A stretch of DNA of 64,000 bases from Thermoflexus hugenholtzii JAD2. Lineage in GTDB: Bacteria; Chloroflexota; Chloroflexia; Chloroflexales; Roseiflexaceae. The translations under genes were made by a program, and so were the position numbers. The stretch lies in the NCBI GenBank assembly GCA_945881915.1, contig CAMCVW010000002.1:20676-84675 (forward strand), in the 5' to 3' direction. A model generated the notes under the pieces. The model was not told the origin of the DNA. It did no database searches and saw only the letters and a list, made by a program, of their open reading frames with translations. Shown one piece after another: positions 51,942 through 60,465 of the stretch (positions are counted from its first letter, which is position 1; every line of letters starts with the position of its first letter).

Positions 51942-53441
51942 TCAGCGCAGGGCATACAGCGACTGGAGGACGTGCGGCAGCGCCGTCGTGAGGTCACTCG
52001 CGAGTACCCCGACGTTGCCAATCGTGTGCCCCACATGCGAACCAGCCAAGCCATGGACGGCGACGCCGGCACATGCCGCTGCATAGAGATCGGCGTGCTG
52101 TGCGATGAGGCCAGCAATGATTCCTGCCAAGACGTCACCGCTGCCTGCAACTGCCAGGACGGGGTTTGGATGCGCCCACAGAGCGGTGCGGCCGTCGGGG
52201 CTTGCAACCACAGTCACGCTCCCCTTCATGACAATCACCTGACCCCAGGTTTTGGCGTAGTGCTGGGCCAGCGCAATTGGCGGCAAATCAGCACACTGCC
52301 CGCCGGCGAGTCGGCGCAATTCACCGTAGTGCGGGGTTAGCACGCAGGGAAGCGCCGCAATGACCTGCTGCCAATCAGGGATGCGGGCAAGAAGGGTGAG
52401 TGCGTCAGCATCGAGCACGACAGGGCGCCCTGCGACATCAGGGGAGGAGAGGAAGTCAACCAAGAGTGTTGCTGCGTCTGCGCTACGGCCGATTCCGGGA
52501 CCGATGAGGTACGTCGAGAAGTGCGACTGGACGAGAGCTTCCAACGGGTCATCATGAAATGGGGTGAGGGTCACTTCGGGTGTGGACCAGCAGTGTTCAA
52601 ACGACGATTGCGCCCCGGCAAGTGAAACGATACCGGCACCGGTACGAGCAGTGGCAAGGCACGCCAACTGTGCGGCTCCCGGGTATGCCACAGAGCCTGC
52701 CCAGACGCATACGATACCATAGGTGCCTTTGTACGAATCAGCGGGGCGCACGGGTAAGAGGGACGATACCGTATGTTCATCCAAAAGAAGCGTTGCACGG
52801 CGATCATAGGGAGGAATCGAAATACCGATATCCAGTTCTACGATAGTACCCGTCATCGCGAGCGTCGGCAAGAGATACAACCCGTGTTTGCGTGGACCAG
52901 TACTCAAGGTGAGATCGGCACGCAGACACACACCGGGAATTGATCCATCAGCTGCATTGCAACCGGATGGAATGTCAATTGCAATGAGTGGGAGACGACA
53001 GTGACGACTATTGAGTGTCGTAATGAGATCCGCCAGTGCACCTTCTGGCGCACGATTGAGCCCTATGCCAAATAGGCCATCTATGACGACATCGACGTGT
53101 GGGAGTAGTGTTTTGATCGCCTGCGCATCCCAGTTTTCGATATAATCGGCACCTGCAGCACGTGCATTGGTCAACCAGGAATCTGCCAATGGCCGATGCC
53201 AGGTGACGATAGTGACGCTCACCATTTTTTGCAGAAGGAACTCCGCAGCGACCAACGCATCGGCCCCATTATTCCCAGGTCCGGCGCATATAAGGACGCG
53301 TCGTAGCGCAGGAAAATGAGCAGATATCGCATTGGCGCATGCCTCGCCCGCGGTCCGGATGAGTGCATGTGCAGTTTTACCGGTCGAAATCTGTTCTCGT
53401 TCGAGTTCCTGCATGGTTATCGGTGCGATGAGCAGTGTCAT
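51942..53441 (-). CDS. nnr: Bifunctional NAD(P)H-hydrate epimerase/dehydratase
   Basis: A 499-residue fusion that repairs hydrated NAD(P)H. The N-terminal YjeF_N/NnrE epimerase domain has CAGPGNNGADALVAAEFL and the metal/phosphate segment IAIDIPSGCNAADG. The C-terminal NnrD dehydratase domain has VLTPHYGELRRLAGG, VMKGSVTVVASPDG and the AGSGDVLAGIIAGL ribokinase-like loop. ATG 53441 is preferred; the frame is open to 53642 but that part overlaps efp. efp lies upstream in the same direction with a terminator between them. Confidence 0.92.
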   Translation of the reverse strand: MTLLIAPITMQELEREQISTGKTAHALIRTAGEACANAISAHFPALRRVLICAGPGNNGADALVAAEFLLQKMVSVTIVTWHRPLADSWLTNARAAGADYIENWDAQAIKTLLPHVDVVIDGLFGIGLNRAPEGALADLITTLNSRHCRLPLIAIDIPSGCNAADGSIPGVCLRADLTLSTGPRKHGLYLLPTLAMTGTIVELDIGISIPPYDRRATLLLDEHTVSSLLPVRPADSYKGTYGIVCVWAGSVAYPGAAQLACLATARTGAGIVSLAGAQSSFEHCWSTPEVTLTPFHDDPLEALVQSHFSTYLIGPGIGRSADAATLLVDFLSSPDVAGRPVVLDADALTLLARIPDWQQVIAALPCVLTPHYGELRRLAGGQCADLPPIALAQHYAKTWGQVIVMKGSVTVVASPDGRTALWAHPNPVLAVAGSGDVLAGIIAGLIAQHADLYAAACAGVAVHGLAGSHVGHTIGNVGVLASDLTTALPHVLQSLYALR

Positions 53442-53454
53442 ACAGAACCTTTTG

Positions 53455-53488
53455 AAAAAACGACGGCAAGGTCGAAACCTCACCGTCG
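53455..53488 (-). terminator. Terminator of efp
   Basis: On the minus strand a 12-bp stem (with two G-U pairs) closed by a TTCG tetraloop is followed by TTTTTT, 15 bases after the efp stop. Confidence 0.9.
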
Positions 53489-53502
53489 CACCGGCCTGAT
53501 TG

Positions 53503-54066
53503 TTACTTGACGCGCTCCATGTAGTTGCCACTGCGCGTATCAATGCGGAGTTTGTCGCCTTCATTGATGAATGCCGGCACCGTGATTTTGGCACCAGTCT
53601 CGAGCGTGACAATTTTGTTGACGTTGGTTGCGGTGTCTCCACGGAGTGCAGTGCTGGCTTCTGTGACCGTTAACTCCACAAAAATCGGGATTTCGACCCC
53701 GAGGATGCGGGTCTCGTCGTAGAACAGAATGTCGCATTCCATACCGTCGAGCAAAAACTCCGCACCATCGCCAATGACTACGGCAGTGAGTTCGATTTGT
53801 TCGAAAGATTCGTTATCCATGAAGACGAAGTTTTCGCCTTCGCGATAGAGGAATTGCATGGAGTGTTTGTCGACGCGTACGATTTCAATATCTTCGCCGG
53901 CACGGACGCGTTCTTCGATTGTCTTACCGGTGGCGATGTTTTTGAGCTTCAGAATGACCATGGCACGCCAGTTACCTGGGGCATGGTGATGAAATTCGGT
54001 CACGCGGTGCAGTGTACCGTTCCAACGGATAATCAAATTCGTGCGCAAATCGGATGTGGTGGCCAT
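53503..54066 (-). CDS. efp: Elongation factor P
   Basis: EF-P relieves ribosome stalling at polyproline stretches. The 187-residue product shows the three-domain layout, starting MATTSDLRTNLIIRWNGTLH and ending EGDKLRIDTRSGNYMERVK. The loop that normally carries a modified Lys or Arg (PGKGxA or PGRGxA) reads APGNWRAM, with Asn32 at the modified position. So neither lysylation nor rhamnosylation at that residue is possible. ATG 54066 follows a GGGGAG site. The gene is a single unit with its own terminator. Confidence 0.96.
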   Translation of the reverse strand: MATTSDLRTNLIIRWNGTLHRVTEFHHHAPGNWRAMVILKLKNIATGKTIEERVRAGEDIEIVRVDKHSMQFLYREGENFVFMDNESFEQIELTAVVIGDGAEFLLDGMECDILFYDETRILGVEIPIFVELTVTEASTALRGDTATNVNKIVTLETGAKITVPAFINEGDKLRIDTRSGNYMERVK

Positions 54067-54147
54067 ACTACTCCCCAAAAATGCAAAACAATACGTTCAG
54101 TATACCAGATTCAACCAATTGACTGCCGATGAGGGAACGAGTCGCTC

Positions 54148-55506
54148 CTAATCGACGTCGGATGCGATCCCGAGCTGTTCACGGCCGGCAGCAACAACAA
54201 ACAATGACCCTGTGACGACGATGAGTTCATCAGCGCCGGCATGATGCATTGCAAACGTGAGCGCTTCGGCAGGGTCAGCAATTCCAATGACCTGTATTTC
54301 GGGGCGAGCACTGAGCACCATCGCACGCAGCGCACCGAGATCGCTCCAGGCGCGGGGGTGTCGCGACGCAGTGACGATGACTTGATCCGCAGCGCGGACC
54401 AGAAGTGGCATCATCGTATTGACATCTTTGTCGCGCGAACAGCCGATGACGAACGTTTTGGAGCGCCCCGGGAAATCGTGGATCAACGACCGTGTCAATC
54501 GTTCCGCAGAATCCGCATTGTGTGCCCCATCGAGCAGCACGGAGACGCCGTTTATCTGGCAGAGCTCGTAGCGCCCCGGCCACTGTACCCGGTCGAGTCC
54601 TGATGCAATAGCAGCATCGTCTAGGCGGGGGAAGCGACGCTGCAAGAAAATAGCAGCAGCAATTGCGATGCGGGCATTTTCGACTTGAAATTCGCCATGC
54701 AAAGAAGACGCAGGCGGGCCATGATAGACATCGTAGGGGTCGAATAACTCCGGTATCGGCCCGCGGGTATGCTCATCGGCCTCATCCTCGCCTCTGATAC
54801 CACCCATTCCAGGATCGTCTATCACGTAGCTCGGCGCGCCCGCCTCGGCTGCGCAGGCAGCCAGGGTTACCAGCGCTGCCAAGGGCTGTGGTGCCATCAA
54901 AATGGGGACGCCTGCGTGGGCAATACCACCTTTTTGCATCGCGATCTCGACAATGGTGTCGCCCAACAGATCCATATGGTCATAACTGACCGATGTGATT
55001 ACCGAAAGCAACGGATTGAGCACATTGGCACTGTCATAACGACCTCCGAGGCCGACCTCGACGATGGCGATATCGCAGCGCTGATCGGCAAAGTATCGCA
55101 TTGCGATAGCAAATCCGATGGCGAACGTCGAAGGTAAGCCGGCGGCAATATCGTTCTCTTGGATGTGCGGAGCGAGCACATTGACTGCATCGACCAACGC
55201 CGTTTGCGAAATAGCAACGCCATCGACTTGAATGCGTTCGCGATACGAATGGAGATGCGGCGAAGTCCACATGCCCGTGCGCAATCCCGCAGCCCGACAC
55301 ATCGCGGCAATCATGGCAGTCGTTGAACCCTTCCCCTTGGTGCCGGCCACGACCACCGTCGCATACGAGTGTTGCGGATTACCGAGAATCTGCAGTAATT
55401 CACTGGTACGCCGGAGGTTGTCGGCAGGGTCTGGTCGCTGCTGCGGATTGGGGATGAAGCGGTACAGGTAGTTCAGCGCTTCTTGGTAGTTCGCAACCCT
55501 CTGCAT
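54148..55506 (-). CDS. folC: Dihydrofolate/folylpolyglutamate synthase
   Basis: A 452-residue Mur-ligase family enzyme that adds glutamate to dihydropteroate and folates. The ATP loop is VVVAGTKGKGSTTAMIAAMC, the metal/substrate region includes WTSPHLHSYRERIQV and VEVGLGGRYDSANVL, and ITSVSYDHMDLLG follows. The C-terminal domain carries LDGAHNADSAERL. It begins at ATG 55506 and is flanked by a hairpin upstream. It lies about 80 bases upstream of efp on the same strand. Confidence 0.95.
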   Translation of the reverse strand: MQRVANYQEALNYLYRFIPNPQQRPDPADNLRRTSELLQILGNPQHSYATVVVAGTKGKGSTTAMIAAMCRAAGLRTGMWTSPHLHSYRERIQVDGVAISQTALVDAVNVLAPHIQENDIAAGLPSTFAIGFAIAMRYFADQRCDIAIVEVGLGGRYDSANVLNPLLSVITSVSYDHMDLLGDTIVEIAMQKGGIAHAGVPILMAPQPLAALVTLAACAAEAGAPSYVIDDPGMGGIRGEDEADEHTRGPIPELFDPYDVYHGPPASSLHGEFQVENARIAIAAAIFLQRRFPRLDDAAIASGLDRVQWPGRYELCQINGVSVLLDGAHNADSAERLTRSLIHDFPGRSKTFVIGCSRDKDVNTMMPLLVRAADQVIVTASRHPRAWSDLGALRAMVLSARPEIQVIGIADPAEALTFAMHHAGADELIVVTGSLFVVAAGREQLGIASDVD

Positions 55507-55525
55507 GGAAGAGACTTTCTACACG

Positions 55526-55556
55526 TACGCGCCGTGACCGACAGTCACGGCGCGTA
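55526..55556. terminator. Hairpin between sugar isomerase-like gene and folC
   Basis: A perfect 13-bp stem (TACGCGCCGTGAC and its complement) with a CGACA loop lies after the isomerase-like gene. No long T-run follows on the minus strand. Confidence 0.75.
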
Positions 55557-55570
55557 TCAGCATGGGAGAG

Positions 55571-56323
55571 TTAGCGACCCAGTTTGCGGACATTCTGGAG
55601 ACAGCGATCAATACATTCCATGGGAGGGTATGCGTAGCTCTCTTGTTCGACGACATACCACTGTGTGCCACCGATGGACTCACAGAGTGGCAGAACCGTC
55701 GACCATGGAACATCACCATCTCCAATGAGTGCTGTTTTGTTGCTTTCGGAGTGTTCTTTGAGGTGGACACTCAGCGCACGACCAGGGTATCGTTCGATGA
55801 ACGGTGCAGCAGGCGCCTGTGCGACCAACGCGTTGCCGGTATCGAATTGCATGATGACTTCTTTATCGGTATTGCCGAAGAAGGTATCCCACGGCAATTC
55901 GCCTTCGAGGGGTTTAAATTCGACCCAATGATTGTGGTAACCGGTTTTCATTCCATGCGGTGCGAGTTTTTTGCTGACATCGTTGAGGATGTTTGCAGCT
56001 CTGAGCCAGCCCGCACGGGTGTTGGTATAGGATTCATCGAGTCCAGGCACAATCAGAAATCGATTGCCGATGGTCGCATGAAATTCGATGGAGCGTTGTA
56101 ACTCATCCCCCATCAGGGTAGTGATCCCGACGTGGGCACCGGCTACCTTTAAGCCGTTTTCGTCGAGCATTGCTTTGACAGATTTGGCGTCATGGCCATA
56201 AAAACCGGCGAATTCGACACCGTCGTAGCCCATTTTGGCAATCGCCTTGAGGACTCCAGCGAGGTCATTTTTGGCGTCTTCACGCACTGAATAGAGTTGT
56301 ACCGCGACAGGAATACGCGCCAT
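55571..56323 (-). CDS. Sugar phosphate isomerase/epimerase (AP endonuclease 2-like TIM barrel)
   Basis: A 250-residue protein of the xylose isomerase-like TIM barrel family. It starts RIPVAVQLYSVREDAKNDL; metal-ligand candidates are the Glu in GYDGVEFAGF, the His in YHNHWVEF, the Asp in MQFDTGNAL and the Glu near VVEQESY. Such enzymes isomerise or epimerise sugars or inositol derivatives. It is divergent from a serine hydrolase/esterase pair, so a role in carbohydrate turnover is plausible but the substrate is unknown. Confidence 0.88.
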   Translation of the reverse strand: MARIPVAVQLYSVREDAKNDLAGVLKAIAKMGYDGVEFAGFYGHDAKSVKAMLDENGLKVAGAHVGITTLMGDELQRSIEFHATIGNRFLIVPGLDESYTNTRAGWLRAANILNDVSKKLAPHGMKTGYHNHWVEFKPLEGELPWDTFFGNTDKEVIMQFDTGNALVAQAPAAPFIERYPGRALSVHLKEHSESNKTALIGDGDVPWSTVLPLCESIGGTQWYVVEQESYAYPPMECIDRCLQNVRKLGR

Positions 56324-56481
56324 TGCATTGCTCCTCGTTAGACACGAACACTAGGGGTAGTATACCAATGTTTTCTCGATTGGCGATGCGATGCTACGCC
56401 TCACTCTGTCGTGTTGTACCGTTCATCAGAAAATCGTCGTACTATATATGCATCCAACATGAACCAGTCAGAGGAGTACAT

Positions 56482-57870
56482 ATGAACCGCGACAGCGCAC
56501 TCAAAAAGATAAAAGACAAGAATTTTCGGGCACTTTGTGAAGGAATCGTTGCTGATATGAAGCGTCTGGCTGTTCCCGGGGTGTCGGTGGCTGTGTGGCA
56601 TGGTGACCAACAATGGAGTGCGGGGTTGGGGGTGACGTCGGTAGACAATCCGCTACCGGTGACAGCCTCGACGCTCTTCCAAATTGGTTCTATCTCCAAA
56701 ACCATGTTAGCCACACTGTTGATGCAGCTCGTCGAAAAGGGCAAATTGGACCTCGACACCCCGGTCAAAAAATATATTCCTTCGCTGCGCCTATCCGACG
56801 CGGCGGTGGCGGAGCAAGTCACCACGCGCCATCTCCTGACGCATTCGGGTGGTTGGATGGGCGAGTACTTTAACCAGTACGGGTATGGCAACGACGCGCT
56901 CGATAAGATGGTCAAGAGTTTGGTACGGTTGCCACAGATTTCGCCTTTGGGGGCTGTTTCGTCGTACAACAATGCTGGATTTACGATTGCAGCTCGCCTC
57001 GTCGAAGTACTGACCAAAGAGAGCTATGAAGTAGCGGCAACACGACGGCTTTTTCACCCCATCGGTATGACCGAGGCGTTCTTTTATCCGGATGATGCGA
57101 TTATGACGCGGCGCTATGCAGTGGGTCATCTGACCTGGGATGGCGTCGCTACCGTTGCGAACCCATGGGCTATCGGCCGTTCAACAAATGCGATTGGGGG
57201 CGTGACGTGCAGCGCCGAAACGTTGATGGCGTTTGCGCAGTTTCATAGTAGCGACGGCAATGGCATTATGCAGGAGGCGACACTCAAAGCGATGCGATCC
57301 TTCCAGATTCATGCGGGTGGGCGTGGCGACATGGGATTATCGTGGTTCTTCCACGATCATGGACCGTTTGTCAGTTATGGTCATGGCGGTGCCACAAAGG
57401 GTCAAAAAGGATTATTTCGGTTTGTACCGGATGAGCAGTTTGGGTTTGCCCTCCTGGCCAATAGTGATCGAGGCGGCATTGTCCATGATGCAGCCTGGAT
57501 ACGCGCCCTCGATATATATATGGGGTACACCGCAACACCACCGGTACCAGAAGACCGCGATAGTGCAGCGCTTGCACCGTACATCGGCGCATACGACTAT
57601 GCGTTTTCGCACTTTGCAGTGGAGGCTGCGGATGGTGGCTTCGTCATACACGAGACTCCCAAAGGGGGCTTCCCGACTCCGACAACACCTGCTGGTCCGC
57701 CCCTGCCGGACGTCAGAGCTCGGTTTATCGGGCCGGACACCTTTGTGTGCCTCGACGAACCACGCAAGGACGAAGTGGGTGACTTTATCCGTGGACCAAA
57801 CGGGTCTATCTTATACCTACGCATCGGCGGTCGCGCAAATCTACGTATCGAGCAGGGAGTAGGCAAATGA
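56482..57870 (+). CDS. Serine hydrolase, class C beta-lactamase/esterase family
   Basis: A 462-residue penicillin-binding-protein-like hydrolase. The catalytic SxxK is in FQIGSISKTMLATLLM, the YxN motif in VSSYNNAGFTIAAR and the KTG-equivalent in YGHGGATKGQ. No signal peptide is visible from ATG 56482, which follows GAGGAG, so it may be a cytoplasmic esterase or peptidase; a C-terminal domain of about 130 residues completes it. The frame is open to 56323. The esterase gene that follows overlaps by ATGA. Confidence 0.88.
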   Translation: MNRDSALKKIKDKNFRALCEGIVADMKRLAVPGVSVAVWHGDQQWSAGLGVTSVDNPLPVTASTLFQIGSISKTMLATLLMQLVEKGKLDLDTPVKKYIPSLRLSDAAVAEQVTTRHLLTHSGGWMGEYFNQYGYGNDALDKMVKSLVRLPQISPLGAVSSYNNAGFTIAARLVEVLTKESYEVAATRRLFHPIGMTEAFFYPDDAIMTRRYAVGHLTWDGVATVANPWAIGRSTNAIGGVTCSAETLMAFAQFHSSDGNGIMQEATLKAMRSFQIHAGGRGDMGLSWFFHDHGPFVSYGHGGATKGQKGLFRFVPDEQFGFALLANSDRGGIVHDAAWIRALDIYMGYTATPPVPEDRDSAALAPYIGAYDYAFSHFAVEAADGGFVIHETPKGGFPTPTTPAGPPLPDVRARFIGPDTFVCLDEPRKDEVGDFIRGPNGSILYLRIGGRANLRIEQGVGK

Positions 57871-58910
57871 CGAATCGCGATCTTCAGCCAGCACAGACAT
57901 TATGGCCGTGGTACCGCCCAGAAGAAGCACCCTACGCATTCCGCTGCAAGACCCGTGCAGAAGCAGACGCTTGGCAAGCTCGCGTGCGACCGGCGTTACA
58001 CGCGACACTCGGGCTGGATCGCTTTGTCCGTGTTCCGCTCGAAGCCCAAGATGCAGGTATCGTGGATAGGGGGCAATACCGACGAGAAAAAATCATCTTG
58101 CGAACGGGACCGCACACCCTCATGCCGGTGTATATTCTGCATCCAAAGTTCGTGCATAATCCAGCGACAGTGTTGGCATTTGCAGGCCACGGATATGGCG
58201 TGGCGGATATCGTCGGACTCTGGGAAGACGGTTCGGAACGGTCGACCCCATCAGGGTACCATCGTGATTTTGCTGTTGCATTATGTCTTGCTGGATTCAC
58301 GGTTGTTGCACCTGAAATAGCCTGCTTCGGCGAGCGGAGGACGGACTTCAGTACCCTCAACCGTGTGATGGGTCAAGACGAACCGAATTCTTGTGCGCAC
58401 ACCGCCATGCTTGCGTTCCACCTGGGCAGTTCAGTGCCGGCAATGCGTGTACACGATGCATTGCGCTTAGTCGATTACCTCGAGACACGCAGTGATATCG
58501 ATACCATGCGACTCGGTGCCATGGGAATATCCGGCGGTGGGATGCACACCCTTTTTTCGGGTGCCATTGACGAACGCATCAAGGCGATGGTAATTAGTGG
58601 CTATGTATCGAACTGGCGCGAGAGTATTTTTGCGATGCACCACTGTGCTTGCAACTTTGTACCGGGGTTGGCGACGCACGGCGAAATGACGGATGTGCTC
58701 GCGTTGTTGGCACCTCGGCCGTTGTTCATCGAAGCAGGGATACAAGATCCGATTTTTCCGATTGCGTCGGTGCGTGCTGCGAGCCTCAAGACGCAGCAGC
58801 ACTACGCGGTTTTTGGCGCGAGTCAATCGGTCAAAACTGACTTTTTCGAGGGACGGCACGAGATCCGCGGAGTCGAGGGGTATCGTTTTCTGCGAGAAGT
58901 ACTCGCCTGA
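57867..58910 (+). CDS. Alpha/beta hydrolase, acetyl xylan esterase-like
   Basis: A 347-residue alpha/beta hydrolase. The nucleophile elbow is LGAMGISGGGMHTLF, the oxyanion region LAFAGHGYG, the acid lies in IEAGIQDPIFP and the catalytic His in FFEGRHEIRG. This order matches AXE1/dienelactone-hydrolase-like enzymes. It is translationally coupled to the serine hydrolase (ATGA overlap), so the two probably act on one ester-containing substrate; the nature of that substrate is inferred. It has no visible signal peptide. Confidence 0.85.
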   Translation: MTNRDLQPAQTLWPWYRPEEAPYAFRCKTRAEADAWQARVRPALHATLGLDRFVRVPLEAQDAGIVDRGQYRREKIILRTGPHTLMPVYILHPKFVHNPATVLAFAGHGYGVADIVGLWEDGSERSTPSGYHRDFAVALCLAGFTVVAPEIACFGERRTDFSTLNRVMGQDEPNSCAHTAMLAFHLGSSVPAMRVHDALRLVDYLETRSDIDTMRLGAMGISGGGMHTLFSGAIDERIKAMVISGYVSNWRESIFAMHHCACNFVPGLATHGEMTDVLALLAPRPLFIEAGIQDPIFPIASVRAASLKTQQHYAVFGASQSVKTDFFEGRHEIRGVEGYRFLREVLA

Positions 58911-59048
58911 GGCGAGGATTGCGACCGGACGCAGAGGTTGCTGGCAGTGCAAAAAACCTAGCGGTGAGATTTTCTGTGACTCTGCGACACTCCAGTGGTA
59001 CGCACAGACCGTCATATACGCAATGCACTGCGCCGCAGCGCAACACAA

Positions 59049-59080
59049 CGCACCGGTGCCGATGGCACCGGTGCGCTTTT
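59049..59080. terminator. Terminator between esterase and epimerase genes
   Basis: A perfect 12-bp stem (CGCACCGGTGCC and its complement) with a GAT loop and CTTTT on the plus side separates the convergent genes. The 138 bases before it, after the esterase stop, hold nothing recognisable. Confidence 0.85.
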
Positions 59081-59086
59081 CCCTGA

Positions 59087-60091
59087 CTATGCGTGGTGAA
59101 TGGAGCCCCGAATCTGTTGCATGGCAGCGATGATGCGGTCTTCGAGCATGTCTGTGTCAGAGTTTTCGATGCGGTCGTTCTGGGTGAGCCAATCGATAGT
59201 CTCGGCGACTGCGGCATCAAGTGGCACACGGGGTCGCCACGAGGGGACGAGATCGATGAGTGATTGCGGTGAAAAGACCTGCGTGTGGCCGAGGCAGGTG
59301 GTCAGTGCGCTGTAGCGCTTGGCGTCAGCAGCGGCCAGAATGTCCCAGGGGACCGAGACCGTCTGTAAGGGGACACCGACGGCTTTGGCAGCGAGGCCGT
59401 GCCACTCGTGCCAGGTCAGTGGCATCGGGTTGACAATATGGATAATTTTTTGATGGGCTGCGCGGAGCCCACAGAGTGCGACATAGGCAGTGGCAGCATC
59501 TGCGGCAGGAAGAAATTGGAAGAAATTGTCGCCCTCGTTGGCCTCGATGATGGGCTTCCCTTTGCGCAGACGATCGATCCAGTTTGTACCCCAATCGACC
59601 TGACGGAACAACGGTTGTCCCGGACCGAAGGTGAACGACGGTTTGACAATGGTCACGGGGACGCCGCCACGTTGTGCGTGGTCGAGGAGGAGCTCATCGG
59701 CAGCGACTTTGCCGGCACCGTAGCCGCCGTCGTGACGACCGTTGAGTGGTGCGTCGATTCCTTGAAAGAGCGACGTGAACGGTGGTCCGTAGGTCATCAC
59801 GGTCGAGGTCTGAATGAGGTGGCCGACGTTGGGGAGGGCTTTGATGGTGGATGCTGCGTCGGCAGCGGTGAACGAAATCATGTCGATGGCGACATCAAAT
59901 GTACGTTTGGACAAAGTGGTTTCGTAGGCTGCGCGATTGGTCCGGTCACCAATGATGACCTCGACTCCCGCAGGCGGGGCATCGCTGCGTTGGCCCCGGT
60001 TGTAGACCGTGACGGAGTGATTTTGGGCGAGCAGTTCACGCACAATGGCCCGACTGATGGTGCCAGTACCACCGATAATGAGGACGTTCAT
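59087..60091 (-). CDS. NAD-dependent epimerase/dehydratase family protein
   Basis: A 334-residue extended SDR. The cofactor loop is MNVLIIGGTGTISRAIVREL. The Tyr/Lys pair expected in YxxxK is represented by YGAGKVAADELL after the STVMTYGPP segment. The C-terminal half is a substrate domain of the nucleotide-sugar epimerase type. ATG 60091 follows AAAGAG; the frame is open to 60322 but overlaps the NIPSNAP gene upstream, which ends 13 bases before this start. Substrate unknown. Confidence 0.88.
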   Translation of the reverse strand: MNVLIIGGTGTISRAIVRELLAQNHSVTVYNRGQRSDAPPAGVEVIIGDRTNRAAYETTLSKRTFDVAIDMISFTAADAASTIKALPNVGHLIQTSTVMTYGPPFTSLFQGIDAPLNGRHDGGYGAGKVAADELLLDHAQRGGVPVTIVKPSFTFGPGQPLFRQVDWGTNWIDRLRKGKPIIEANEGDNFFQFLPAADAATAYVALCGLRAAHQKIIHIVNPMPLTWHEWHGLAAKAVGVPLQTVSVPWDILAAADAKRYSALTTCLGHTQVFSPQSLIDLVPSWRPRVPLDAAVAETIDWLTQNDRIENSDTDMLEDRIIAAMQQIRGSIHHA

Positions 60092-60104
60092 CGTCGACTC
60101 TTTT

Positions 60105-60434
60105 CTATTGCAGGGGGGAATAGGCAGTGGAATCGAGCAGAACGCTGTCGAGCTTCTCGACCAGAATACCATCGACTTCGCTGGCGGCTTTAGCAGCCTG
60201 CCAGGCGGGGTCGTCGCGGAAGGCATCGAACATCCGGTTCCGTTCTTCGACGGAAGGGAACGAGAGCAGATAGACGAGATCGCCGTGCAGTTCACGGCCA
60301 CCTTGTGGCGTCCAGAATGCAACCACGGTCATTCCATGTTTGCGAAAAAGCGGGATAGTGTGTTGGGAAAAGCGGGCATGCAGGGCATCAATTTTGTGGG
60401 GATTCGCCCAATAGGAACGGAGTTCATAGACCAT
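60105..60434 (-). CDS. NIPSNAP family protein
   Basis: A 109-residue ferredoxin-like alpha/beta protein of the NIPSNAP family, starting MVYELRSYWANPHKIDALHA, with FPSVEERNRMFDAFRDDPAW near the middle. The function of bacterial members is unknown; they occur with oxidoreductases. It lies upstream of the epimerase gene in the same direction, so they likely share a transcript. Confidence 0.88.
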   Translation of the reverse strand: MVYELRSYWANPHKIDALHARFSQHTIPLFRKHGMTVVAFWTPQGGRELHGDLVYLLSFPSVEERNRMFDAFRDDPAWQAAKAASEVDGILVEKLDSVLLDSTAYSPLQ

Positions 60435-60465
60435 ACTGGTGCTCCTTGGTATGTGAATGGATGCA

